Shown in pieces: positions 1 to 5,828 of a DNA stretch of 8,951 nucleotides; position 1 is the first letter of the stretch, and each line of letters opens with the position of its first letter. Under the pieces are notes generated by a model, which worked only from the letters and a program-made list of their open reading frames with translations, was not told where the DNA came from and searched no databases. The stretch is from Gammaproteobacteria bacterium (GTDB lineage: Bacteria; Pseudomonadota; Gammaproteobacteria; Eutrophobiales; Eutrophobiaceae): contig SMWN01000125.1 in NCBI GenBank assembly GCA_004356415.1, positions 1-8,951 on the forward strand. Reading direction: 5' to 3'. A program made the translations under genes and the position numbers.

Positions 1-176
1 GCGTGTTCAAGGGTAAAAAAATGGCAGGTCACATGGGTAATGTGAAAAGAACTGTGCAAAACCTTGAAGTTGTCAGAGTAGATAGCGAGAGAAACCTTTT
101 GCTAATCAAAGGTGCAGTACCAGGTGCCAAAGGTGGCAAAGTGATTATCAAACCATCAGTAAAGGCTCGTGCCTGA
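1..176 (+). CDS. rplC: 50S ribosomal protein L3, C-terminal fragment
   Basis: Only the last 57 codons are present; reading begins at base 3 and ends at TGA 174-176. L3 is an early-assembling 23S rRNA binder whose extended loop reaches toward the peptidyl-transferase centre. The visible part begins VFKGKKMAGHMGN, the lysine-rich loop and following segment of bacterial L3. It continues with a strand rich in V and L (VVRVDSERNLLLIKGAVPG) and ends in a basic tail (KPSVKARA), as in E. coli L3. The position equivalent to Gln in E. coli KKMAGQMGN is His here, a conservative difference. The gene sits 24 bases before rplD, as in the S10 operon. The start and N-terminal half lie outside the window. The identification is secure from motif and context together. 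Confidence 0.96.
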   Translation, partial: VFKGKKMAGHMGNVKRTVQNLEVVRVDSERNLLLIKGAVPGAKGGKVIIKPSVKARA

Positions 177-200
177 AAAGTCAATTATTAAGGGTTCGTT

Positions 201-818
201 ATGGAATTAAAATTAAGACAATCAGGTAAAAAGAAGGATGGGAAGGTCACCGTTGCAGATAGTATTTTTGCAACAGAGTATAACGAAGCACTCATCCATC
301 AGGCACTAACTGCATTTATGGCCGGTTCAAGGGCAGGTACCAGGGCGCAGAAATCGCGCTCGGATGCACGTGGTGGCGGTAGAAAACCCTGGAGACAAAA
401 AGGCACAGGCCGTGCCAGATCGGGAACCATACGCAGCCCGATATGGCGTGGTGGTGGTGTTACTTTTGCAGCAAGACCAAAGGACTATTCTCAGAAGCTG
501 AATAAAAAAATGTATCGTGGTGCGATGCGTTCTATTCTCGCTGAACTGGTCCGTCAGGACAGGCTGATAGTGATTGATGAGTTTTCGGTTGCTGAACCGA
601 GGACAAAAGACATGGTGGCACGATTAAAAACACTGGATTTGAGTGATGTGTTGATAGTGACAAACGAAGTGTCCGAAAATCTGTTTCTGTCGACAAGAAA
701 TATTCCCCATGTCGATGTTGTAGATACTGAAGAGATTAATCCCTATGTGTTGATTGGATATGAAAAGGTGTTAATGACTCAGGGTGCTCTTACAAGAGTA
801 GAGGAGTTGCTGGCATGA
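201..818 (+). CDS. rplD: 50S ribosomal protein L4
   Basis: L4 binds 23S rRNA and sends a loop into the peptide exit tunnel. In E. coli it also represses its own S10 operon through the mRNA leader, which would lie upstream of this window. The protein has 205 residues against 201 in E. coli; the extra residues fall in a basic insertion near the N-terminus (KKKDGK, about residues 10-15). The tunnel loop is intact, with GTRAQKSRSD at 46-55, KPWRQKGTGRARSG at 62-75 and SPIWRGGGVTFAARP at 79-93. The C-terminal globular part contains LVRQDRLIVID and ends VEELLA. ATG 201 is preceded by AAGGG at 190-194, six bases away, and aligns with the E. coli start (MEL). The stop overlaps the rplW start in ATGA. 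Confidence 0.98.
   Translation: MELKLRQSGKKKDGKVTVADSIFATEYNEALIHQALTAFMAGSRAGTRAQKSRSDARGGGRKPWRQKGTGRARSGTIRSPIWRGGGVTFAARPKDYSQKLNKKMYRGAMRSILAELVRQDRLIVIDEFSVAEPRTKDMVARLKTLDLSDVLIVTNEVSENLFLSTRNIPHVDVVDTEEINPYVLIGYEKVLMTQGALTRVEELLA
801..806 (+). promoter_or_regulatory. Ribosome binding site of rplW
   Basis: GAGGAG lies inside the end of rplD, eight bases before ATG 815. It is the reason to accept the long N-terminus of L23 rather than the in-frame internal ATG at 878-880, which has only a weak purine stretch (caggaaaa) before it. The position also implies translational coupling of L23 to L4. Confidence 0.75.
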
Positions 819-1153
819 GCGCAAAAGAAATAAACCATGGAGAAATAAACCATGGAAACTTAAGTCAGGAAAAATTAATGAAAATTGTGCTGGAACCACG
901 CGTTACTGAAAAGAGCACGCTAGTCGGAGAGAAATACAATCAATTCGTCTTCAAGGTACTTAAAAGTGCAACTAAACCTGAGATTAAAAATGCAATTGAG
1001 CTGCTTTTTAAGGTTGAAGTTGAATCTGTTCAGGTGAGCAACGTTAAAGGGAAAAACAAAATATTTAAGCGTGAACCGGGTAAACGTCCAGACTGGAAGA
1101 AAGCTTACGTGAAGCTGAAGTCCGGATTTGATATTGATTTCATGGGAGCATAG
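815..1153 (+). CDS. rplW: 50S ribosomal protein L23, N-terminally extended
   Basis: L23 binds 23S rRNA domain III at the tunnel exit and is the docking site for trigger factor and the signal recognition particle. The core is clear: LSQEKLMKIVLEPRVTEKST at 16-35, where E32 corresponds to E. coli Glu18 of the trigger-factor contact. A basic loop follows (KGKNKIFKREPGKRPDWKKA), then a typical C-terminal end (KLKSGFDIDF). The length is 112 residues against about 100 in the family. The excess is at the N-terminus, where residues 5-14 are EINHG repeated twice, encoded by an exact 15-bp tandem duplication. ATG 815 shares four bases with the rplD stop and has a good ribosome binding site, so the extension is probably translated. 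If residue 22 were the start, the protein would lose conserved residues before the first strand. Confidence 0.97.
   Translation: MSAKEINHGEINHGNLSQEKLMKIVLEPRVTEKSTLVGEKYNQFVFKVLKSATKPEIKNAIELLFKVEVESVQVSNVKGKNKIFKREPGKRPDWKKAYVKLKSGFDIDFMGA
827..856 (+). repeat. Exact 15-bp in-frame tandem duplication in rplW
   Basis: Two perfect head-to-tail copies of gaaataaaccatgga occupy 827-841 and 842-856. Each encodes EINHG, so the reading frame is kept. The perfect identity, including third codon positions, suggests recent slippage or duplication rather than an old conserved repeat. Confidence 0.95.
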
Positions 1154-1173
1154 TGAAGTACTGTGACTGAATT

Positions 1174-1998
1174 ATGGCATTAATTAAACCAAAACCGACC
1201 TCTGCCGGACGCCGTTCACAAGTCAAGGTCGTGACGCCTGATCTGTACAAGGGTGCGCCTTTCGAACCCTTGCTTGAAAAGCAAAGTAAGAACTCAGGAC
1301 GCAACAACAATGGACGCATCACGGTACGTCATCGTGGTGGTGGTGCAAAACAGCGTTATCGTATTATTGATTTCAAACGTAATAAGGACGGTATTGCGGC
1401 GAAGGTAGAGCATATTGAATATGACCCGAATAGAACAGCACACATTGCCTTGTTGTTGTATGCCGATGGTGAGCGACGTTACATTATAGCATCAGAGGGG
1501 ATCAAGGAAGGTGATGAGGTGATGTCGGGTGAATCTGCGCCGATTAAGGCAGGTAACTGTTTGCCGTTGCGTAATATTCCTCTAGGCACCACGATTCATT
1601 GCGTCGAAATGAAGCCTGGCAAAGGTGCACAAATGGCGAGAAGTGCAGGTGCCAGTGTGCAGTTAGTTGCACGTGAAGGTAGTTATGCAACATTAAGGAT
1701 GCGTTCAGGTGAGATGAGAAAAGTATTAGCCGAATGTCGTGCGACAATTGGTGAAGTTGGTAATGGTGAGCACGCACTTAGATCACTGGGTAAGGCTGGT
1801 GCCAAGAGATGGCTCGGTATACGCCCAACAGTGCGGGGTGTTGCGATGAACCCTGTTGATCATCCTCATGGCGGTGGTGAAGGAAGAACCTCGGGCGGTC
1901 GTCATCCAGTGACTCCTTGGGGTGTGCCAACGAAAGGTTATAAAACTCGTAAAAACAAGCGTTCAGATAATTTAATCGTACGCAGACGTCAGAAATAA
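1174..1998 (+). CDS. rplB: 50S ribosomal protein L2
   Basis: L2 is a large, conserved 23S rRNA binder needed for subunit joining, tRNA positioning and peptidyl-transferase activity. At 274 residues it is one longer than E. coli L2. The N-terminal rRNA-binding OB-like part carries GRITVRHRGGGAKQRYRIID at 47-66. The middle SH3-like part contains NIPLGTTIHCVEMKPGKGAQ. The C-terminal signature MNPVDHPHGGGEGRTSGGRH (225-244) includes His230 and His232 of the segment implicated in peptidyl transfer. The basic tail ends KNKRSDNLIVRRRQK. ATG 1174 follows a 20-bp gap without a recognisable Shine-Dalgarno sequence. An upstream in-frame GTG at 1153 is closed by TGA 1168-1170, so 1174 is the first usable start and matches the family N-terminus. 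Confidence 0.99.
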   Translation: MALIKPKPTSAGRRSQVKVVTPDLYKGAPFEPLLEKQSKNSGRNNNGRITVRHRGGGAKQRYRIIDFKRNKDGIAAKVEHIEYDPNRTAHIALLLYADGERRYIIASEGIKEGDEVMSGESAPIKAGNCLPLRNIPLGTTIHCVEMKPGKGAQMARSAGASVQLVAREGSYATLRMRSGEMRKVLAECRATIGEVGNGEHALRSLGKAGAKRWLGIRPTVRGVAMNPVDHPHGGGEGRTSGGRHPVTPWGVPTKGYKTRKNKRSDNLIVRRRQK

Positions 1999-2010
1999 CG
2001 GAAAGAATAG

Positions 2011-2280
2011 ATGCCACGTTCAATTAAAAAAGGCCCATTTGTTGATCATCATTTAGCAAAGAAAATTGATGCAGCAAGAGCAGCGAATGATAAACGTCCG
2101 ATAAAGACCTGGTCTCGCCGTTCCATGGTGTTGCCCGATATGGTTGGCTTGACCATAGCAGTACATAACGGGCGTGACCACATGCCTGTTTTCATTACTG
2201 AAAATATGGTCGGTCATAAATTGGGTGAATTTGCAGTGACCCGTACATTCAGGGGTCACCTTGCGGATCGGAAAAGTTAA
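2011..2280 (+). CDS. rpsS: 30S ribosomal protein S19
   Basis: S19 lies in the 30S head, binds 16S rRNA with S13, and takes part in the A-site-finger bridge to the large subunit. The 89 residues contain the family landmarks: PRSIKKGPFVDHHL at 2-15, KTWSRRSMVLPDMVGLTIAVHNG at 32-54 and the signature FITENMVGHKLGEFAVTRTFRGH at 61-83. It ends DRKS, three residues shorter than E. coli, whose tail is KAKKK, so part of the flexible basic tail is missing. ATG 2011 follows rplB by 12 bases with GGAAAG at 2000-2005 upstream. Confidence 0.98.
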   Translation: MPRSIKKGPFVDHHLAKKIDAARAANDKRPIKTWSRRSMVLPDMVGLTIAVHNGRDHMPVFITENMVGHKLGEFAVTRTFRGHLADRKS

Positions 2281-2308
2281 TTAAGGATAAGGTAACTTAT
2301 TGGGGTTT

Positions 2309-2650
2309 ATGATGTCGACATCAGCGAAATTGAGTAACACAAGACTTTCTCCGCAAAAGATGCGCCTGGTTGCGGATCAGGTAAGGGGCTTGCCTGTGGA
2401 AAAAGCATTGGATGTACTTGCATTCAGTAACAAAAAAGCAGCGACTGTCATAAAGAAAGTACTCGAATCAGCGATAGCAAATGCAGAGCATAATGATGGT
2501 GCTGATATTGATGAACTGAAGATTTCCGAAATCCTTGTTGATGCGGGTCCAACAATGAAACGGTTACGTACCAGGGCAAGAGGTCGTGCGGACAGAATTA
2601 TAAAGCGAACCAGCCACGTAAAAGTGACTGTCTCCGAGACGGAAGGGTAA
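2309..2650 (+). CDS. rplV: 50S ribosomal protein L22
   Basis: L22 touches all 23S rRNA domains, and its long beta-hairpin lines the exit tunnel beside L4. The body is nearly identical to E. coli: NKKAATVIKKVLESAIANAE at 41-60, then HNDGADID. The hairpin is intact, with GPTMKRLRTRARGRADRI at 80-97 including the MKR triplet whose deletion gives macrolide resistance in E. coli. The tail is KRTSHVKVTVSETEG. The start is uncertain. Candidates in one frame are TTG 2300 (AAGG at 2289-2292, seven bases away), ATG 2309 and ATG 2312 (GGGG at 2302-2305, six bases away). The chosen ATG gives 113 residues against 110 in E. coli. Confidence 0.96.
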   Translation: MMSTSAKLSNTRLSPQKMRLVADQVRGLPVEKALDVLAFSNKKAATVIKKVLESAIANAEHNDGADIDELKISEILVDAGPTMKRLRTRARGRADRIIKRTSHVKVTVSETEG

Positions 2651-2657
2651 GAGTGTA

Positions 2658-3341
2658 ATGGGTCAAAAAGTACATCCAACGGGAATGCGGTTAGGGATTG
2701 TTAAAGACTGGACATCGACATGGTATGCCGATTCCAAAGATTATCCTAATTTCCTGCATACAGATTTAAAAGTACGTGAATACTTACAAAAGAAACTGGC
2801 AAGTGCATCAGTAAGTCGTATACAGATAGAGCGTCCGGCGAACAATGCACGGGTGATTATTCACACTGCACGCCCAGGAATTGTGATTGGTAAAAAAGGC
2901 GAAGATATTGACCGTTTACGTATCGCCATATCAAATATAATGGGTATCCCAGCCCAGGTGAGTGTTGAGGAAATTCGTAAACCGGAACTGGATGCCACAT
3001 TGGTCGCACAGAATGTTGCATCACAGATTGAACGAAGAATTATGTTCAGACGTGCAATGAAACGTGCAGTAACCAACAGCATGAGAATAGGTGCTGAAGG
3101 TATCAAGATAAATGTAGCAGGACGATTGAATGGTGCAGAAATTGCGCGCTCTGAATGGTACAGAGAGGGTCGTGTGCCATTACACACATTGAGGGCCGAT
3201 ATTGATTACGGGGTTGCAGAAGCAAGTACGACCTACGGAATCATCGGTATTAAAGTCTGGATATTTAAAGGTGAAATTTTTGATTATGGCAAGAAATACA
3301 GCGGAGAAGCTGAAGCCATAGAAAAAGTTTCTACAAGCTGA
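2658..3341 (+). CDS. rpsC: 30S ribosomal protein S3
   Basis: S3 sits at the mRNA entry channel with S4 and S5, where it helps unwind mRNA, and binds 16S rRNA in the 30S head. The 227 residues compare with 233 in E. coli. The start MGQKVHPTGMRLGIVKDW is the classic S3 N-terminus. A type II KH domain follows, with the GxxG loop visible as IGKKGEDI (GKKG at 78-81). The C-terminal domain contains the motif with GRLNGAEIARSEWYREGRVP, then LRADIDYG, YGIIGIKVWIFKGE and a short acidic-basic tail. ATG 2658 is seven bases after the rplV stop, with GGAAGGG at 2641-2647 inside rplV. Confidence 0.99.
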   Translation: MGQKVHPTGMRLGIVKDWTSTWYADSKDYPNFLHTDLKVREYLQKKLASASVSRIQIERPANNARVIIHTARPGIVIGKKGEDIDRLRIAISNIMGIPAQVSVEEIRKPELDATLVAQNVASQIERRIMFRRAMKRAVTNSMRIGAEGIKINVAGRLNGAEIARSEWYREGRVPLHTLRADIDYGVAEASTTYGIIGIKVWIFKGEIFDYGKKYSGEAEAIEKVSTS

Positions 3342-3354
3342 CGGGTATAGATAA

Positions 3355-3768
3355 GTGTTACAACCCAAAAGAACTAAATTCAGAAAGCAAAACAAAGGTC
3401 GTAATCGTGGCATGGCCACTGTGAGTAATAAAGTGAGTTTCGGTGAGTTCGGCTTAAAGGCGACAACTCGTGGGCGAATTACAGCTCGTCAAATCGAGGC
3501 CGCGCGTAGAACCATCACACGCAAGATTAAGCGTGGCGGGAAAATTTGGATCAGGATATTTCCTGATAAACCGATTACCAAGAAACCATTAGAAGTGCGT
3601 CAGGGTAAAGGCAAAGGTAATGTTGAATACTGGATTGCGCAGATTCAACCCGGCAGGATGCTCTATGAACTTGAAGGTGTGCCAGAAGACCTGGCAAGAG
3701 AGGCATTCAAACTGGCCTCAGCAAAATTGCCTGTAAAAACAACATTCATTAGCAGGACGATAATGTGA
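3355..3768 (+). CDS. rplP: 50S ribosomal protein L16, GTG start
   Basis: L16 organises 23S rRNA near the A and P sites and is needed for tRNA accommodation. The 137 residues start LQPKRTKFRKQNKGRNRG just after the initiator, exactly the family N-terminus, so the initiator is GTG 3355 rather than ATG. Other landmarks are TARQIEAARR at 43-52, GGKIWIRIFPDKPITKKP at 61-78 and QGKGKGNVEYWIAQIQPG at 83-100. Arg82 corresponds to E. coli Arg81, hydroxylated by the oxygenase YcfD/RoxA; whether that happens here cannot be seen. The C-terminus KLPVKTTFISRTIM is typical. The upstream gap of 13 bases has only a weak purine stretch (acggg, 3341-3345). The stop overlaps rpmC by one base. Confidence 0.98.
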   Translation: MLQPKRTKFRKQNKGRNRGMATVSNKVSFGEFGLKATTRGRITARQIEAARRTITRKIKRGGKIWIRIFPDKPITKKPLEVRQGKGKGNVEYWIAQIQPGRMLYELEGVPEDLAREAFKLASAKLPVKTTFISRTIM

Positions 3769-3965
3769 TGAAAGCTGTGGAATTAAGACAAAAGAAATCT
3801 GAAGAACTGGATGCTTTACTGTTAGAGCTGCTACGCGAGCAGTTTAATTTGCGTATGCAAAAAGGCACCGGACAATTGGGGAAACCAAGTGAAGTGAAAC
3901 GTGTACGTCGCACGATAGCGCGAGTGAAAACAGTAATCGCTGAGATGGCAACAGGTAATAGTTGA
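3768..3965 (+). CDS. rpmC: 50S ribosomal protein L29
   Basis: L29 is a small helical-hairpin protein at the tunnel exit next to L23. With ATG 3768 it has 65 residues, against 63 in E. coli, and begins MKAVELRQKKSEEL like the family. The signature LLREQFNLRMQ is at 21-31 and the second helix contains VKRVRRTIARVKTVIAE. The start overlaps the rplP stop by one base (TGATG), with AGGA at 3754-3757 ten bases upstream. A GTG three bases earlier is in frame but would add only one Met that the family lacks. The overlap suggests coupled translation with L16. Confidence 0.97.
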   Translation: MKAVELRQKKSEELDALLLELLREQFNLRMQKGTGQLGKPSEVKRVRRTIARVKTVIAEMATGNS

Positions 3966-4231
3966 TGAGTGAAATACAAAAAACAGCCAAGACAATCACG
4001 GGTCAGGTGATTAGTAATAAAATGGATAAGACCATTTCAGTACTGGTCTCAAGGAAGGTAAAACATCCTTTGTACGAGAAATATATCAGGCGCTCATCAA
4101 AATTTATGGCGCATGATGAAAACAATGAATGTAAGGAAGGTGATGTGGTTGTTATTGAAGCATCAAAACCTATTTCAAAAAACAAGTTTTGGAAGCTGCA
4201 AAAAGTAGTTACCAAGACTCAAGGAATCTAG
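3965..4231 (+). CDS. rpsQ: 30S ribosomal protein S17
   Basis: S17 is a primary 16S rRNA binder of the 30S body with an OB fold. From ATG 3965 it has 88 residues, against 84 in E. coli. Landmarks are GQVISNKMDKTISV at 13-26, RKVKHPLYEKYIRRSSKFMAHDEN across 30-53, and NECKEGDVVVIEASKPISK. The C-terminus VVTKTQGI is variable in the family. The start overlaps the rpmC stop by one base (TGATG), with AGG at 3953-3955 upstream. An in-frame TTG at 3962 is rejected because the ATG has better spacing and fits the family. This is the last gene of the S10 operon in E. coli; here only 20 bases separate it from rplN. Confidence 0.97.
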   Translation: MSEIQKTAKTITGQVISNKMDKTISVLVSRKVKHPLYEKYIRRSSKFMAHDENNECKEGDVVVIEASKPISKNKFWKLQKVVTKTQGI

Positions 4232-4251
4232 AGAGCAGAGGAGTAGCGTAG
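4232..4251 (+). promoter_or_regulatory. S10/spc junction: rplN ribosome binding site only
   Basis: This 20-bp gap is where E. coli has a longer spacer carrying the spc promoter. Here it holds AGAGGAG (4237-4243), eight bases before rplN, and little else. No stem with a T-run and no sigma-70 type -35/-10 pair with proper spacing is seen in the gap or in the last part of rpsQ that I scanned by eye. The junction therefore looks co-transcribed. Confidence 0.7.
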
Positions 4252-4620
4252 ATGATACAAATGCAGACCATGCTGGATGCCGCAGATAATAGTGGTGCGC
4301 GCCGGCTGATGTGCGTTAAGGTTCTTGGTGGTTCCAAGCGACGCTACGCCGGAATTGGTGATGTCATTAAAGTGACAGTGAAGGAAGCCATCCCACGGGG
4401 TAAAGTTAAAAAAGGTGAACTCTATGATGCGGTTGTTGTAAGAACTCGTAAAGGTGTTCGCCGTTCTGATGGGTCACTGATCAGGTTCGATGGCAATGCT
4501 GCTGTTTTACTGAATAGTCAGCGTCAGCCTATAGGTACTCGGATTTTTGGTCCGGTAACGCGTGAATTAAGAAGCGCTGAATTTATGAAGATTGTGTCTC
4601 TAGCACCCGAGGTTTTATAG
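4252..4620 (+). CDS. rplN: 50S ribosomal protein L14
   Basis: L14 is a beta-barrel 23S rRNA binder on the subunit interface, forming bridge B8 and serving as the docking site of the silencing factor RsfS. The 122 residues, against 123 in E. coli, include MIQMQTMLDAADNSGARRL at the N-terminus and the sequence AGIGDVIKVTVKEAIPRGKV at 33-52. Further on are VVVRTRKGVRRSDGS and IRFDGNAAVLL, and the end is GTRIFGPVTRELRSAEFMKI followed by SLAPEVL. The start has the strongest Shine-Dalgarno match in the window (AGAGGAG). It is the first gene of the spc operon in E. coli. Confidence 0.99.
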   Translation: MIQMQTMLDAADNSGARRLMCVKVLGGSKRRYAGIGDVIKVTVKEAIPRGKVKKGELYDAVVVRTRKGVRRSDGSLIRFDGNAAVLLNSQRQPIGTRIFGPVTRELRSAEFMKIVSLAPEVL

Positions 4621-4623
4621 AAA

Positions 4624-4944
4624 ATGCGTAAGATTAGTAAAGGTGATGAGGTCGTTGTTCTGGCCGGAAAGGACAAAGGCAAACGTGGTGTTGTATTGAA
4701 AGTGATGCAAGAACTGGAAAAGGTCATTGTCGAAAATATAAATATGGTGAAACGTCATACCAAAGGGAATCCAATGCAAGGAACACCGGGCGGTATTGTT
4801 GAAAAAGAAATGCCATTACATATATCGAATGTAGCTATCTGGAATCCAGTATCGGCCAAGGCAGATCGGGTCGGAGTCAAAACGTTGAAAGATGGACAAA
4901 AGGTGCGCTTCTTCAAGTCTAACGACGAAGTCGTAGATGTCTGA
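4624..4944 (+). CDS. rplX: 50S ribosomal protein L24
   Basis: L24 starts 50S assembly by binding the 5' end of 23S rRNA and later sits near the tunnel exit. The 106 residues, against 104 in E. coli, have an N-terminal KOW motif: KGDEVVVLAGKDKGKRGVVL at 6-25. GGIVEKEMPLHISNVAIWNP follows at 56-75, and the conserved end ADRVGVKTLKDGQKVRFFKS runs from 80 to 99. The N-terminus MRKISKGDEV is a few residues shorter than in E. coli. ATG 4624 is three bases after the rplN stop, with GAGG at 4609-4612 inside rplN, eleven bases upstream. Confidence 0.98.
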   Translation: MRKISKGDEVVVLAGKDKGKRGVVLKVMQELEKVIVENINMVKRHTKGNPMQGTPGGIVEKEMPLHISNVAIWNPVSAKADRVGVKTLKDGQKVRFFKSNDEVVDV

Positions 4945-4967
4945 AGGCGGAAATATAATGGTTAGAC
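4939..4967 (+). promoter_or_regulatory. Possible hairpin enclosing the rplE start
   Basis: GTCTGA (4939-4944) can pair with TTAGAC (4962-4967) as six pairs including one G-U. The 17-base loop contains the rplE Shine-Dalgarno region (4945-4950) and ATG (4958-4960). In E. coli, S8 represses the spc operon by binding mRNA around the rplE start, so the location is suggestive. The stem is short, does not extend, and I do not recognise the S8-binding core of 16S helix 21. It may be chance. Confidence 0.25.
4944..4951 (+). promoter_or_regulatory. Ribosome binding site of rplE
   Basis: AAGGCGGA lies 6-13 bases before ATG 4958. It selects that ATG over the in-frame upstream ATG at 4937, which lies inside rplX and would add seven residues absent from the family. 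Confidence 0.7.
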
Positions 4968-5497
4968 TAGAAGAATTTTATAAAGAAAAAGTAATTAAGC
5001 AACTGACTGATCAGTTTGCTTATAAAACAGTGATGCAGGTTCCTCGTATCACAAAGGTGACACTGAATATGGGGCTGGGTGAAGCAGTTGCTGATAAAAA
5101 GATCATTGAACATGCAGTCAGTGATATGGCAAAAATTGCGGGACAGAAACCTGTGGTAAATCTTGCCAGAAAATCCGTCGCAAATTTTAAGGTTCGTGAA
5201 GGTTGGCCTGTCGGGTGTAAGGTAACTTTACGCAGAGAGCGGATGTACGAATTTCTGGATCGACTCATTTCGATTTCCATTCCGCGTATTCGTGATTTTC
5301 GTGGGTTTAGTGCGAAATCATTCGATGGGCGTGGTAATTACAGTCTCGGTATTAAGGAACAGATTATTTTTCCTGAAATTGATTACGACAAGATAGATAC
5401 ACTTCGTGGCATGGATATAACCATTACAACAACCGCAAGAACAGATGATGAAGGCCGTGCATTATTGGCGGCGTTCAATTTTCCATTACGTAAATAA
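4958..5497 (+). CDS. rplE: 50S ribosomal protein L5
   Basis: L5 binds 5S rRNA with L18 and L25 in the central protuberance and contacts P-site tRNA and S13 across bridge B1b. From ATG 4958 it has 179 residues, exactly the E. coli length, starting MVRLEEFYKEKV. Landmarks are MQVPRITKVTLNMGLGEAVA at 26-45 and GQKPVVNLARKSVANFKVR at 62-80. Further on are GCKVTLRRERMYEFLDRLI, IPRIRDFRGFSAKSFDGRGN at 108-127 and KEQIIFPEIDYDKID. The tail GRALLAAFNFPLRK is almost the E. coli tail. It starts 13 bases after rplX. In E. coli this is the gene whose translation S8 controls. Confidence 0.99.
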   Translation: MVRLEEFYKEKVIKQLTDQFAYKTVMQVPRITKVTLNMGLGEAVADKKIIEHAVSDMAKIAGQKPVVNLARKSVANFKVREGWPVGCKVTLRRERMYEFLDRLISISIPRIRDFRGFSAKSFDGRGNYSLGIKEQIIFPEIDYDKIDTLRGMDITITTTARTDDEGRALLAAFNFPLRK

Positions 5498-5511
5498 TAT
5501 TTGAGGTCGAT

Positions 5512-5817
5512 ATGGCAAAGGTTTCAATGATTAATCGTGAGCTAAAGCGTACAAAGTTGGTCAAGAAATATGCAGCCAAACGCGAAGAGTTGAAGGCTCA
5601 GATTAAAAATATGTCACTCAGTGAAGAAGAACGAAGGATAGCAAGAGAAAAGCTGAACATGTTGCCACGTGACTCCAGTCCAGTGAGACAACGCAACAGG
5701 TGCAATTTGACCGGACGTCCGCACGGTTATTACCGTAAGTTTGGGCTTTCTAGAAACAAACTGCGTGAAGCAGCCATGCGTGGTGATGTTCCAGGTCTGG
5801 TTAAGGCTAGTTGGTAG
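5512..5817 (+). CDS. rpsN: 30S ribosomal protein S14, zinc-free long form
   Basis: S14 is a late-assembling protein of the 30S head near the A site. The 101 residues equal the E. coli length. The C-terminal signature is RDSSPVRQRNRCNLTGRPHG at 53-72, followed by FGLSRNKLREAAMRGDVPG and ending VKASW. Only one cysteine is present (C64), so this is the long form lacking the four-cysteine zinc site, as usual in gammaproteobacteria. The N-terminal half is basic and helical (NRELKRTKLVKKYAAKREEL) and less conserved, as expected. ATG 5512 has GAGG at 5503-5506. Confidence 0.98.
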   Translation: MAKVSMINRELKRTKLVKKYAAKREELKAQIKNMSLSEEERRIAREKLNMLPRDSSPVRQRNRCNLTGRPHGYYRKFGLSRNKLREAAMRGDVPGLVKASW

Positions 5818-5820
5818 GAG
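5816..5820 (+). promoter_or_regulatory. Ribosome binding site of rpsH
   Basis: AGGAG overlaps the rpsN stop codon and lies eight bases before ATG 5829. It decides for this start over the in-frame TTG at 5811, which would add six non-conserved residues. Confidence 0.8.
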
Positions 5821-5828
5821 AAATAGAT

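Noticed and set aside
2377..3187. Minus-strand open frames of 100 and 108 codons under rplV and rpsC
   Set aside because: They are antisense shadows of conserved genes with no family resemblance and no support for translation.
4937..4957. Upstream in-frame ATG giving L5 seven extra residues
   Set aside because: The ATG lies within the end of rplX, the extra residues (MSEGGNI) are not in the family, and a proper Shine-Dalgarno precedes ATG 4958, which gives exactly the E. coli length.
5811..5828. TTG start giving S8 six extra residues
   Set aside because: AGGAG at 5816-5820 is correctly placed for ATG 5829, which begins the conserved MSMQDP N-terminus.
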